Shown: piece after piece, positions 55,252 to 64,000 of the stretch
How positions within the stretch are numbered: the stretch's first letter is position 1
Layout of the letters: every line of letters starts with the position of its first letter
DNA from: Marinomonas sp. MED121
GTDB taxonomy: Bacteria; Pseudomonadota; Gammaproteobacteria; Pseudomonadales; Marinomonadaceae
Reading direction: 5' to 3'
Assembly (NCBI RefSeq): GCF_000153025.1
Contig: NZ_CH672431.1
Location: forward strand, 278,256 to 342,255
DNA length: 64,000 nucleotides
Position numbers and translations under genes: made by a program
Notes under the pieces: generated by a model
Told to the model about the DNA's origin: nothing
Seen by the model: the letters and a program-made list of their open reading frames with translations, nothing else
The model's database searches: none

Positions 55252-56917
55252 AAGCGCCTACCTAGCCCTTCTATCAGTTTTATTATTGTCTGGTTGTGCT
55301 ACCTACAATCAAGACATCAGCGATAGCCGTGAACTCGCTCAACAAGGTCAATGGCAAGCCGCTGAGGAGTCAATAACAGAGACGCTTGATAGTTCGCAAA
55401 ATCACCTACTTAAGTTATTAGAAACGGGAGCGCTAGCTCAATACCAAGGTGACTTTGAACGTAGCAACCAGCTGTTAGAACAAGCAGAGGAACTAAGTGA
55501 TACTTTTTTAGAAGAAAGTATCAGCAGCCGCTCTTGGTCCTTGCTCGCCAACCCCATGCAAGGCGACTTTCAACCGACAGGTTTTGAGCGGGTTTATATT
55601 AACTTTTTTAAATCCATTAATTACTTATCTTTAGCAGACCAAGCCACTAGCCGCCAAGAAAAACAAAGACTGCTAGATGCCGCCTTAGTTGAAGCTAGAC
55701 GCATTGACCTTAAGCTGAACGAAATTGCCGCACTGACACCCAGCTATGAAGATATCAAGGGTGATAACAAGGCATTTTTGACGAAAGCAGTCAATTGGCT
55801 ATCCGGCTTTTATACCAGTGGTATTCATAGTGAAGACTTTGCCTATCGTGATGATGCTTTTGCCCGTTATATGGAAGGTCTTCAATATGAGCTTAGTGGC
55901 GAATACGATGATGCTCGTATTGCTTATCAAGCAGCAGCAAAGCTTTATGATGCCGGTTATACCAAGCAGTACAACCTCCCCAAAGATGCTGGACAAAGGG
56001 CTTGGCTTGATACCATACGTATGATGAAAAAAGCAGGTGGCTGGCGCAGTGAATACCCTGTACTAGTGAAAGAGAAGCTGAATAAGACTTACCAAGATTT
56101 GTTTGCAGAATATGACAACAAGGGGGCTGAAATTGTCGTATTAGAAGAACAAGGGTTTGTACCTGAGCGCAAAGAGCTCAACCTCCTGCTTTATGCTGCC
56201 CCCAATAGCTATTCATTAGTATTAGAGCCTTTTTACACTGGGTCACATCAAGATGCGAACAATGCCTCACGTTGGTTTAGCATGGTTTATGCTGATCAAG
56301 GTTTATTAAACCTATTCGCAAATTACCAAGCTGGCGGCGCTTGGAGCAGCTTCGCAGGCATTTTCACTAAGCGCATTATTTTAGGCAATGCAGGTTGGCG
56401 TTCTCTGTCTTCCATCGGCATAGATCAAATGTTAAATGAAGCCCCTGTCAGAGTGGCTGTCCCATACTATGATCCCTTTGTGTTAAATAATGCAAAAACG
56501 CGTCTTAAAACCAGCGCAAACTCAGTTAACGGCAACAGTAGTCACGCCATTCGAATGACCTCTTTAGCTGACATTACAATTCAAGGCCAGTTAAGCCAAT
56601 CAAGTCGTGATATTTACGAAACACTATTGAGGGAACTTTTACGTAACTATTTGGCCTATAAAGTCAGTAGTGAAGTTCAAGATCAAACGGCTAGCCTGTT
56701 ATTGGGCCTAGTCGGTAAGATTGCCGTATTGGCAACGGCCTCTTCAGAAACACGTAATTGGTCAACGTTACCTGCTCAAATTCGTATGACAAGGCGACCA
56801 CTTGATGCTGGAAAGCAATCTTTTACCTATAATGCTCAAGGAAAAGAATTTACCTTGGCAGAGTTAGAATTAAACAATAATCAAATTAAAGTCTGGAATA
56901 TTCGTAACCCTAACTAA
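55226..56917 (+). CDS. COG3014-family outer-membrane lipoprotein, TPR-like
   Basis: Lipoprotein of 563 residues from the ATG at 55226, which sits inside the 3' end of the small gene. Signal peptide with lipobox LLSGC (C24). Residues 30-115 and 205-265 have TPR-like helical repeats (LAQQGQWQAAEESITE, YMEGLQYELSGEYDDARIAYQAAAKLY). The C-terminal half has no known motif. In other gammaproteobacteria COG3014 genes precede LpoB-like and LPP20 genes, as here, suggesting an envelope complex, perhaps linked to peptidoglycan synthesis. Confidence 0.83.
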   Translation: MNICKKDFRSAYLALLSVLLLSGCATYNQDISDSRELAQQGQWQAAEESITETLDSSQNHLLKLLETGALAQYQGDFERSNQLLEQAEELSDTFLEESISSRSWSLLANPMQGDFQPTGFERVYINFFKSINYLSLADQATSRQEKQRLLDAALVEARRIDLKLNEIAALTPSYEDIKGDNKAFLTKAVNWLSGFYTSGIHSEDFAYRDDAFARYMEGLQYELSGEYDDARIAYQAAAKLYDAGYTKQYNLPKDAGQRAWLDTIRMMKKAGGWRSEYPVLVKEKLNKTYQDLFAEYDNKGAEIVVLEEQGFVPERKELNLLLYAAPNSYSLVLEPFYTGSHQDANNASRWFSMVYADQGLLNLFANYQAGGAWSSFAGIFTKRIILGNAGWRSLSSIGIDQMLNEAPVRVAVPYYDPFVLNNAKTRLKTSANSVNGNSSHAIRMTSLADITIQGQLSQSSRDIYETLLRELLRNYLAYKVSSEVQDQTASLLLGLVGKIAVLATASSETRNWSTLPAQIRMTRRPLDAGKQSFTYNAQGKEFTLAELELNNNQIKVWNIRNPN

Positions 56918-56979
56918 CATTTGATATAACCTGATAAACGAATTTAGATTTAGACATTGCTAATAAAGGAAGCAAAATA

Positions 56980-57579
56980 ATGACGAGTTTTACTTGGAAA
57001 ACCCTTGTGGTTGGTATCTTTAGCATGATGTTAATGGCATGTGGATCAACCAGTGTTAAGCGTGTAGATGTGGATGAAGAGATTGCATTATCAGACCGCT
57101 GGAACGATAAAGACTCTAGTCTAGTTGCAGAAGAAATGATGACTGACATGCTGTCTTTCCCATGGTTTAGAGACTTTAGCTTTAACAACTCTGGCAACCC
57201 AACCGTTATCGTCCAAAGCATTCGTAACAAGAGCCATGAACACATTCCTGTAGATACCTTTATCAATGATATTAAGCGTTCTTTATTACGTGCAGGTAAG
57301 GTGGATTTTGTTGTTTCTGGTAGCGAACGTGAAGATATTCGCACAGAAAGGGAAGACCAAGAACTTAACTCAGCAGAAGGAACCGCTGCCCAATTTGGTG
57401 AAGAACAAGGGGCTGGTTTTGCCTTATCAGGGACCATTAACTCTATTGTTGATTCCGACGGCGATAAGCGTGTGACCTTCTATCAGGTTGACCTTAAGCT
57501 AATCGATATGACCACAAATAGAGAAGTCTGGAACGGTCAGAAGAAACTGAAAAAACTAGCAGATAAGAGCTTCTTCTAA
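56980..57579 (+). CDS. lpoB: LpoB-like penicillin-binding protein activator lipoprotein
   Basis: Outer-membrane lipoprotein of 199 residues; lipobox LMAC (C21). The CsgG/LpoB-like beta-sandwich domain includes NPTVIVQSIRNKSHEHIPVD, GFALSGTINSIV and FYQVDLKLIDMTTNREVW. In E. coli LpoB stimulates PBP1B; whether this one does is inferred from family only. Begins 62 bases after the COG3014 gene and ends 1 base before the next start. Confidence 0.82.
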   Translation: MTSFTWKTLVVGIFSMMLMACGSTSVKRVDVDEEIALSDRWNDKDSSLVAEEMMTDMLSFPWFRDFSFNNSGNPTVIVQSIRNKSHEHIPVDTFINDIKRSLLRAGKVDFVVSGSEREDIRTEREDQELNSAEGTAAQFGEEQGAGFALSGTINSIVDSDGDKRVTFYQVDLKLIDMTTNREVWNGQKKLKKLADKSFF

Positions 57580-57580
57580 T

Positions 57581-58681
57581 ATGTTGATTCGATCTTTAAT
57601 ATTAGCCACTAGCCTAGCGCTTGGGGGCTGTACCGAACTCTTGCTGAAATCGGGCGATACCCAGCCCGCTGAGCAAACCAGTAGTAAAGCGGCTTCTAGC
57701 CCGGTGAATAGTGCGCCTAAAAATACCACTCCAAGCTGGGTGCTATCACCACCTAGCGATACACGCTATTTGTATGGTGTGGGCAGCGTGATTAAAACCG
57801 ACGATCTGGTGGCCGATATTAAAGGGGCTCGTCAGCAAGCCAATGCAGACATGGCCAATCAATTGCGAGTAACCGTATCGCAAAGCAACGTTCAAAGCAC
57901 TCAGGTGAGCCAAAGTACATCCCAGTCAGAGCAAGTGTTAAAGTCATTCTCTTCTACAACACGTATGGACACTGAATCCTTGGTGTTAGAACAAAGTGAG
58001 ACAGTAGAAAATGTTGCTACGGATAAATATGTCTATGTCCTACAACGATTAGACCGCGCAAAAATCACCTCGCGCTTACGTCGTGAAATCAGTGACCTTG
58101 ATAGCCAGTTAGAAGAGATTGCCACTAAGTCAAACAAGCAAGGAGACCTTGTCGATCAATGGCAATCTGTCTTACCTGCTTTACCCCTTTTATCAGAGCG
58201 TACTCAAAAGTTAGATCTACTGCAGCTATACAGTACCAGTGCTAATCTAGCTTCCAGCAAAAGCGATAAAATCAAAGAATTAGAACGACAACTCTCGACG
58301 CTACTGACACAATTGTCTATTCAAGTAAGCAGCCAATCTGCTGGTAGCCAAGCGTTAGTTAAGGTATTAAGGAGTGAGTTAACGAATAAGGGGCTAACCC
58401 CTTCTAGTAAAACTAACAGCCCACTTCGTATCAACCTTCATATCAGTAGCAACAAGCAGGTTAAAGAGGGTCGAACTTACCAATTCGTTAACTTGAACGC
58501 CTCACTTGATGAAGTCGACAGAACCAACTCTAACATGCTTGCTAGCTGGAGCTTAACAGGGCGTGGTATTTCTGCGACCCCCGAAATTGCTAAGCAAACA
58601 GCGTATAAGAAAGCGGCGAATGCTTTAGCTGAAGAGGTTTTTACCTTTTTAACTCAAGGTAATCTTCGAAGTGTTCAATAA
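57581..58681 (+). CDS. LPP20-family lipoprotein
   Basis: 366 residues; lipobox LGGC (C17), then a Ser/Thr/Pro-rich linker (about 22-50) and the LPP20 domain opening PSWVLSPPSDTRYLYGVGS. A serine- and glutamine-rich helical segment (about 100-130, repeated QSTQVSQSTSQS) precedes a C-terminal half with LRINLHISSNKQVKE. Coupled to the LpoB-like gene (1-base gap). Function unknown; likely part of the same envelope complex. Confidence 0.8.
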   Translation: MLIRSLILATSLALGGCTELLLKSGDTQPAEQTSSKAASSPVNSAPKNTTPSWVLSPPSDTRYLYGVGSVIKTDDLVADIKGARQQANADMANQLRVTVSQSNVQSTQVSQSTSQSEQVLKSFSSTTRMDTESLVLEQSETVENVATDKYVYVLQRLDRAKITSRLRREISDLDSQLEEIATKSNKQGDLVDQWQSVLPALPLLSERTQKLDLLQLYSTSANLASSKSDKIKELERQLSTLLTQLSIQVSSQSAGSQALVKVLRSELTNKGLTPSSKTNSPLRINLHISSNKQVKEGRTYQFVNLNASLDEVDRTNSNMLASWSLTGRGISATPEIAKQTAYKKAANALAEEVFTFLTQGNLRSVQ

Positions 58682-58707
58682 TTGAATGCCCGTTAATCAA
58701 CAGCCAT

Positions 58708-58736
58708 AAATAAGCCCCTTTCTAAGGGGCTTATTT
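58708..58736. terminator. Bidirectional terminator between LPP20 gene and MFS gene
   Basis: Stem AAATAAGCCCCTT / AAGGGGCTTATTT with loop TCT. It can stop both converging genes although its T-runs are interrupted. Confidence 0.82.
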
Positions 58737-58765
58737 GTTATTTGAGAAAGAATAAATAGCAAGAG

Positions 58766-60166
58766 TTAATGTATTTTCCCTCGGGTGAAAGAAAAGTAGC
58801 TCGCGCTTAAAGCACTCATTAGTGTGAGCACAAAGGTTACTTTAATGACCCAAAGTAGCTGATCCAAATTATCAGCACCTATACTCTGGCTCCCTAACGT
58901 TATCGACATCAGCATCATCACGATCGCGGTACTAAACATATTCCCCATATTACGTGATAGACCAACCAAAGCAGATGCAATACTCAGCCGCTCCTGGGAA
59001 GCTGAGCTAAGAATTGCGTTATTGTTAGGTGAGGAAAATAAACCAAAGCCCATGCCCAAAAAAACCAACCCAATAAACACATAGGTTAAAGGTGTATCCA
59101 TATTTACCCAAAACAATATGGCTAACCCTGTGGCAAAGCTCAGGCAGCCGGCAGTCGCTAAATAACGAGGTTCATACTTATCTGACAAGCGCCCTGCAAC
59201 AGGCGATAACAGCATCATAATAAAGGTTTGAATCAGTACAAACTGACCTGCCTCCAATGGCGTTAATGCATGAATGAATTGCAAATAGAGACTCATTAAA
59301 AACACAATGGGAAAGTTGGCACTGTACATCAAAAAGCTCGCCAAAATCGAACGACTAACGGTTTTATTAGCCCTTAATGCACTAATCCTAATAAGAGGAA
59401 AGGTTTCGGCATTTTGCTGTTTTATGAAAAGCACTAACAAAGCAAGGCCTAACCCTAAAAGCCATAAATTAAGGCTATTTTCGATATCAGACATGCCGAC
59501 AAAGAAAGCACTCACAAAGGCTGCAAATAAAAGGCTTCCCAACTTATCTAGGGGCTCTTTTTTCTGAGCTCGCCATTCTCCTTTTACAAACATAAAAATT
59601 AATGAAAGAGACACTAGCATGACAGGTGCTGGCATCCAAAAAACCGCATGCCAGCTGAATGTTTGAGTTAACCAGCCGCCAACAATGGGACCGCAACTTA
59701 AACCAAGATAAACCGAAGAGGATGTTAGCCCGAGCGCTTCACCACGATTTGAATTTGCAAACACAGCACCAACAATGCCCATTGAGGTTGCCGTAATCAG
59801 AGCAACTGCAAACCCTTGAAAAACCCTCATAGTTAATAAAGCGTTGATATTTTCAACCCAGAAGACACAAAGTGAAAATAATGAAAACAAAGTAACGCCA
59901 GTAAGATATAAACGCTTACGCCCAAAAATGTCGGCCAGGCGACCAGCAGGCAATAAGAGCACAATATTTCCCCATAAAAAGCTGGTTGGAATCCAACTCA
60001 CAGCCTGAGCGCTGGCATCTAAATCTCGAGCGATACTAGGGATGGCGATGCTGGCTGCGGACATGCTGATTGAGGTAACAAATATGGCCAAACACACACT
60101 GAGTAGAGCCAACCATCTCGCTTTAGCGTTTTGATCATAAAAGTGCTGCAACTCTTCTGCAGTCAT
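58766..60166 (-). CDS. MFS drug efflux transporter, DHA2-type
   Basis: 466 residues with about 14 hydrophobic segments. Signatures: WIPTSFLWGNIVLLLPAGRLADIFGRKRLYLTG (motif A) and SSVYLGLSCGPIVGGWLTQTFSWHAVFW (motif C, antiporter). Proton-driven drug or solute export is likely. Single gene, no adjacent regulator or membrane-fusion partner. Confidence 0.88.
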   Translation of the reverse strand: MTAEELQHFYDQNAKARWLALLSVCLAIFVTSISMSAASIAIPSIARDLDASAQAVSWIPTSFLWGNIVLLLPAGRLADIFGRKRLYLTGVTLFSLFSLCVFWVENINALLTMRVFQGFAVALITATSMGIVGAVFANSNRGEALGLTSSSVYLGLSCGPIVGGWLTQTFSWHAVFWMPAPVMLVSLSLIFMFVKGEWRAQKKEPLDKLGSLLFAAFVSAFFVGMSDIENSLNLWLLGLGLALLVLFIKQQNAETFPLIRISALRANKTVSRSILASFLMYSANFPIVFLMSLYLQFIHALTPLEAGQFVLIQTFIMMLLSPVAGRLSDKYEPRYLATAGCLSFATGLAILFWVNMDTPLTYVFIGLVFLGMGFGLFSSPNNNAILSSASQERLSIASALVGLSRNMGNMFSTAIVMMLMSITLGSQSIGADNLDQLLWVIKVTFVLTLMSALSASYFSFTRGKIH

Positions 60167-60242
60167 GCCACATCCTTATAAAACACGCTCCGCAATAAAC
60201 AGAGCCAAATTTGGGCTTTATTTGAAATAAAAAGAGCGCTTA

Positions 60243-60620
60243 TTAAGCGTATTTTTTAGCTAGCTTGGCAACAATAACAAAGATTAAGCAAGCGATAACG
60301 GCAGTAAGGTTTTCCAGCATAACGGGCGAAAACACAAGAAAAAAGCCCTTGCCTTTGGTTAAGGCCGAAAAGCTTGAAACAAAAAATGGGCATAAGACTA
60401 AGCGCATCACTTGAAAGAACTGAGTTCTAATTCGCGTTAGATTTAGCGGCCCCGTTGCTAGAATGAGGGCAGTACCGACAATAACTGCAACCCCCATCGA
60501 ATTTCCCCAAAGCCTTACATCAGGGGCAAAGTAAAGACTTGCCATTACTAGGTACCAAATCAGGTAACACCATAAAATTAAAATACCATTTGATAGATTT
60601 TTAAAGTAACTGAATATCAT
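60243..60620 (-). CDS. Small integral membrane protein of unknown function
   Basis: 125 residues with three to four hydrophobic segments (about 10-30, 42-58, 70-86, 100-118) and basic ends. No signature seen. Immediately upstream of the MFS gene (76-base gap, same strand) and may be co-transcribed. Short family of membrane proteins; role unknown. Confidence 0.65.
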   Translation of the reverse strand: MIFSYFKNLSNGILILWCYLIWYLVMASLYFAPDVRLWGNSMGVAVIVGTALILATGPLNLTRIRTQFFQVMRLVLCPFFVSSFSALTKGKGFFLVFSPVMLENLTAVIACLIFVIVAKLAKKYA

Positions 60621-60942
60621 AAGTGTCCTATATCAAAGCAATCCCAAAAACTATTCTTAAGCACCTTCTTAAGCAACTAAATTATCACACTTACTGCATA
60701 ATGATGGCCGATTAAAACGCATTTAGCTCTAAATTGAACGAACCTTAGCTTTTATTAAAAACCAGCCAGTGGAGACACCTTTCGAAAGGGACAACACCGG
60801 ATGACACTTTTTCTGAAATGCCGAACAAGTATTATTCACTGGCCCCTGAATCAAGACCCTTGTCATCTAAATGTCATCAAACTGTCCTAATCTTCAATTA
60901 TGTCATGGGCAACTACGCCTTGTGTTATCAGCGGGGAAGGAA

Positions 60943-62715
60943 ATGCAAAGGTTAGAACACACGAGTGAACTTACAAAAATCTTGGCTAATCAGGCTATTA
61001 CACCTTATTTCCAACCGATTTTTGATCTTAATTCTGGTGAATTATATGGTCATGAAGCACTCACCCGCGGCCCCAAAAATTCCTCGCTACACTCTCCTTT
61101 GCAGCTTTTTACCCTAGCAGAGGAACATAAAAAACTGCATCAACTAGAAATAATGTGCCGAGAAAAAGCCATTATAAAATTTGCTGAATTAGCTCTACCT
61201 GGCAAATTATTTCTCAATGTCAGCGCATCTTTATTAGGCTCACCAGAGCACCAAAAAGGCATGACACTTGCCATATTAGATAGGCTCAACATTGCCCAAC
61301 ATAACATAGTGATGGAACTTTCTGAACAACATAAGTTTGAACATGATGGGCTATCCCATGCAACGATAGAGCATTACCGAAAAATGGGATTCAAGGTTGC
61401 CATCGATGATTTAGGCGTTGGCTATTCAGGCTTACAGCTTTGGTCTGAGATACAACCAGAAATTGTGAAAATTGATAAGCACTTTATCCAAAACATTGAC
61501 CAAGATGCCGTCAAAAAAGAGTTTGTCAGAGCCATGGTAGCGATTGGCAATCGACTGGGTTGCGATATTATCGCCGAAGGGATTGAAACATCAGATGAAC
61601 TAGAGCAGTTAATTAAATTAGGCGTCAAAAAAGGTCAGGGGTATTTATTAGGCAGACCCACGCCTATACCGACAGAAAATGAAAGCAATATACTTAACGT
61701 AATCCTTAGCCGTCGACGCTTTCAAAAACACGTCCGTGACAGTGTTATGTCCTTGTCCAAATTCAGCCCTACACTCAATGTGGGAGATGAATTAAAAACG
61801 GCTAGCCTTGTGTTTCGTCAAGCACCCGAAGTAATGGCCATTCCCATCCTACAAAATAATAAACCCATAGGTGTAATCCGTCGTAGTCAGTTACATGAGC
61901 TCTTTTCAACACCCTATGGTAGAGCTCTCTATGAAAATACCGATGTCAGTCAAATGCTGACAGAAGACGCTTTAATTGTGGAAAGCCACATCAGCCTGTC
62001 CACCGTATCTATGCAATTAACCAATCAAGATGCGACAAGTTTAAATAATGAAATCATTATTACCCAACAAGGAGAGTATCTTGGCATGGGTAGCCTGAAA
62101 GACCTGTTAAAGCGCATTACAGAGCTTAAGATACAAAATGCCACTTACTCCAACCCGCTCACACTATTACCTGGTAACGTACCCTTAAACCAAGAAATTG
62201 ATGAAAGAATGCATGCCAAACAAGGGTTTTATATTGCCTACTTTGACCTTAATCACTTCAAACCTTTTAACGATGTCTGTGGTTATGCCAAAGGTGATGA
62301 AGTCATTAAGTTGGTCGGAGCACTGATTGAAAAGCATATTAATCAGGCGGGCCACTTTATCTCTCATATAGGTGGCGATGATTTTGTAGTGGTTTTCTCA
62401 GATGATAGTTGGCAAAAAAGCTGTCAAAAAATTCTTACCGAATTTGAAGCCGAAGTGAAGCAACACTATGATAATGAACAGCTTGAAGCTGGCGGGGTGT
62501 ATGCATTAGACAGACATGGTGAGATGAGTTTTCATAGCCTTTTAAGCTTGGCTATTGGCGTGGTTCAACTAGAACCCAACCAATGTGAAAACCATTTGCA
62601 GGTTGCCGAAATTGCAGCAAAAGCCAAAAAAGTCGCGAAGAAACAAGGAGGCAATATCTGCCTTTTATACGACTTAACAAAAGGTCGACCGTCAGATACT
62701 TCCTTATGTTGCTAA
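60943..62715 (+). CDS. EAL-CBS-GGDEF protein, cyclic-di-GMP phosphodiesterase likely
   Basis: 590 residues from the ATG at 60943, preceded by GGGGA at 5 bases; the frame extends to an ATG at 60871 lacking a ribosome site. EAL domain (about 15-245): EALTRGP, LNVSAS, IVMELSE, AIDDLGVGYSG, IVKID and IIAEGIET keep the catalytic residues. Two CBS repeats (about 275-390) follow. The C-terminal GGDEF domain (about 415-590) has GGDDF in place of GG(D/E)EF, so it may be weak or regulatory. It may degrade c-di-GMP in response to a nucleotide bound at CBS. Confidence 0.87.
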   Translation: MQRLEHTSELTKILANQAITPYFQPIFDLNSGELYGHEALTRGPKNSSLHSPLQLFTLAEEHKKLHQLEIMCREKAIIKFAELALPGKLFLNVSASLLGSPEHQKGMTLAILDRLNIAQHNIVMELSEQHKFEHDGLSHATIEHYRKMGFKVAIDDLGVGYSGLQLWSEIQPEIVKIDKHFIQNIDQDAVKKEFVRAMVAIGNRLGCDIIAEGIETSDELEQLIKLGVKKGQGYLLGRPTPIPTENESNILNVILSRRRFQKHVRDSVMSLSKFSPTLNVGDELKTASLVFRQAPEVMAIPILQNNKPIGVIRRSQLHELFSTPYGRALYENTDVSQMLTEDALIVESHISLSTVSMQLTNQDATSLNNEIIITQQGEYLGMGSLKDLLKRITELKIQNATYSNPLTLLPGNVPLNQEIDERMHAKQGFYIAYFDLNHFKPFNDVCGYAKGDEVIKLVGALIEKHINQAGHFISHIGGDDFVVVFSDDSWQKSCQKILTEFEAEVKQHYDNEQLEAGGVYALDRHGEMSFHSLLSLAIGVVQLEPNQCENHLQVAEIAAKAKKVAKKQGGNICLLYDLTKGRPSDTSLCC

Positions 62716-63088
62716 GGAAACTGCGATTAAGTCACCTCTTCTTTGTCTGCTCTTTTAAGGTATATGGGAAAAGTGACAAACAAGGCGTCACTTTGACGCG
62801 ATATGAGAACTCATTGATTTTATTCAAAAATGCACTCGTTTAGTGCTTTCCTTCTTAATATCTTCTCTCTTTTAAGCTTCTGAAATAACCTCTTTATTGC
62901 TTTAAACAATTGCTTATAAGCAATGCATATATCATTAATCACAATAAAGTGTCGCAGTTTGCCTACAAATGTGTGTAAACTGAGATGCTTGAAAAAAACC
63001 TTATTGATAAATTATTTGAAACAATTTTTTATTAATATTAGTAAATATGAGATATAAGCAATAGAAAGAAAGAAAACAGGAAGGAATC
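62716..63088. other. Intergenic region with palindrome, upstream of the HTH gene
   Basis: 373 bases with no gene seen. A perfect 16-base palindrome ATTGCTTATAAGCAAT lies at 62909-62924, about 165 bases before the HTH gene. CAGTTT and AAACTG flank a second weaker dyad at about 62957-62982. An AGGAAGGA-type ribosome site precedes the downstream ATG. The palindrome could be an operator for that HTH protein. Confidence 0.45.
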
Positions 63089-63910
63089 ATGCGACCAGCT
63101 AACCCAGAATACATTTTATTAGCATTGAGGACTCAAATTAAGCGTAATGGCTTAACTTACCCCAATCTAGCAAAAGAATTAGATACCCCCCTTTCAACCC
63201 TTAAGCGTCACCTTCACAACCCAAATATTGCACTTGAAAGGCTACTAACCTATTGCCAAGCGGCAAAAACCAGCTTAGAAGAAGTGCATGATTTGGCCTT
63301 TGAACTTGAGAACTCAAAATTAACGCTCTTCAGCAAAACACAAGATGAAATCTTCATCCGCTACCCTGAACTATACGATTTTTATCGTGAACTTAGGTTT
63401 AAGTCTGATAATTTCCCTCAATTATTAGAAGAGTATGGTTTAGATGAACTCAGTGTTTACCCTTACCTAAGAAGCTTGGAAATTTTGGGAATTATTAACC
63501 TTCAAGAGGGCAATAAGTTTATTTTTAAAGGACAAAGTTTTTATAACTTCCATCCTGAATCTGAACTAAACAAGCGCATTGAAGATTCGTTAAAAAAACA
63601 GCTCATAAATTCTGATGCGCCTGTTAGCTTAGGCCTTTCAAGAATTATGATTAGTGCAGCAGAATTAGAAGAAATTGAATCAACCATCTATAAAGAAATT
63701 CTGAATAAGCACAATCGCAACATTAAAAAAGGCCTGACCTCAAAAGAATATCAAAAAGATATCATTTTCACCCATCAACAACACAAGCTTGCCACCCTTT
63801 CTAAAGACGGCATAAGACCGCTTCCTAACTCCTTCTTGGCTGAATTCAAACAATCGCTTAGCGATATTGAAGCCATTGTTGGCCAATCAGAAATAAAAAA
63901 ATCCGCCTAA
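63089..63910 (+). CDS. Cro/C1-type HTH protein with unrecognised C-terminal domain
   Basis: 273 residues. The N-terminal 65 residues form a lambda-repressor-type HTH (RTQIKRNGLTYPNLAKELDTPLSTLKRHL, then LLTYCQAAKTSLEEV). The remainder (70-273) is mostly helical; a winged-helix-like piece (YPYLRSLEILGIINLQEGNKFIF) lies at about 127-150. AGGAAGG precedes the ATG. It stands alone at the right end of the window. It may be autoregulatory or regulate an adjacent gene outside the window. Confidence 0.7.
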   Translation: MRPANPEYILLALRTQIKRNGLTYPNLAKELDTPLSTLKRHLHNPNIALERLLTYCQAAKTSLEEVHDLAFELENSKLTLFSKTQDEIFIRYPELYDFYRELRFKSDNFPQLLEEYGLDELSVYPYLRSLEILGIINLQEGNKFIFKGQSFYNFHPESELNKRIEDSLKKQLINSDAPVSLGLSRIMISAAELEEIESTIYKEILNKHNRNIKKGLTSKEYQKDIIFTHQQHKLATLSKDGIRPLPNSFLAEFKQSLSDIEAIVGQSEIKKSA

Positions 63911-63940
63911 AATAACCTACCATAAAAACAGTTTATCCTA

Positions 63941-63976
63941 TTGCCTGTTGTCCACTGCATAAACTACAACAGGCAA
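63941..63976. terminator. Inverted repeat after the HTH gene
   Basis: Perfect 11-base arms TTGCCTGTTGT / ACAACAGGCAA with a 14-base loop, 31 bases past the stop. There is no T-run on the plus strand, so a terminator role is only tentative. The last 24 bases of the window hold nothing I can identify. Confidence 0.45.
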
Positions 63977-64000
63977 AACACCCCTTCAAATCAATAAACA

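Noticed and set aside
56910-57437. 175-codon frame antisense to the LpoB-like gene
   Set aside because: Serine-rich shadow fully opposite a gene with clear lipobox and family motifs.
60801-60890. 29-codon frame just before the EAL gene
   Set aside because: No ribosome site; overlaps the uncertain 5' extension of the EAL reading frame.
1-64000. CRISPR arrays, tRNA/rRNA genes, insertion sequences, prophage
   Set aside because: No regularly spaced repeats, cloverleaf sequences, transposase or phage structural genes were seen in either strand.

Overview
The window looks like ordinary chromosome from a marine gammaproteobacterium of the Oceanospirillales/Pseudomonadales side, most likely Marinomonas or a close relative. 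This is inferred from moderate-to-low G+C, a proteome of Pseudomonas-like gene neighbourhoods (engB/cytochrome c4/dsbA/diguanylate cyclase; ubiE-ubiB-hisE-tatABC; glnA-ntrBC; gpmI-envC-ctpA-deacetylase; yibN-grxC-secB), and a large onium-compound (carnitine/betaine) catabolic block. I saw no rRNA, tRNA, CRISPR array, insertion sequence or prophage.

Layout. 1-3.6 kb: histidine genes (hisF partial, hisH, hisB on minus; hisA is not between hisH and hisF) divergent from mutY-yggX. 3.6-11.9 kb: engB, cytochrome c4, dsbA, a DgcP-like diguanylate cyclase, then ubiE-ubiB-hisE-tatABC (ubiJ and hisI are absent from their usual slots). 11.9-23.6 kb: a carnitine island with gamma-butyrobetaine hydroxylase, two AraC regulators carrying GATase-1-like domains, a BCCT transporter, carnitine dehydrogenase, the betaine keto-acid cleavage enzyme, a betainyl-CoA thioesterase, then thiolase and 3-oxoacid CoA-transferase with a LysR regulator. 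Together they can be read as gamma-butyrobetaine -> L-carnitine -> 3-dehydrocarnitine -> betainyl-CoA + acetoacetate -> glycine betaine + two acetyl-CoA.

23.6-35.9 kb: dtd with an AT-rich HEPN/Abi-type gene, typA, an Aer-like chemoreceptor, thiI, and the nitrogen-control block glnA-ntrB-ntrC. Both glnA and ntrBC have readable sigma-54 promoters, and ntrB has a near-canonical NtrC palindrome upstream. UPF0325 and tsaC follow. 36-41 kb: a complete branched-chain amino-acid type ABC transporter (livKHMGF). 41.4-46.9 kb: envelope genes (YibQ-type deacetylase, CtpA, EnvC) behind gpmI.

46.9-53 kb: a lysine/pipecolate catabolic block (amaA-like oxidase, amaB-like semialdehyde dehydrogenase, LysR, and a short DUF1338 2-oxoadipate dioxygenase-like protein). 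53-58.7 kb: an unknown lipoprotein, yibN-grxC-secB, and an operon of a previously easy-to-miss 45-residue membrane protein overlapping a COG3014 lipoprotein, then LpoB-like and LPP20-like lipoproteins. 58.7-64 kb: an MFS efflux pump, a small membrane protein, an EAL-CBS-GGDDF protein and an orphan Cro/C1-type HTH protein.

The least explained items are the HEPN/Abi-type gene next to dtd, the 45-residue protein at 55114-55251, the long hairpin before the UPF0325 gene, and the HTH protein at the right end. No clearly new multi-gene system could be established by reading alone.
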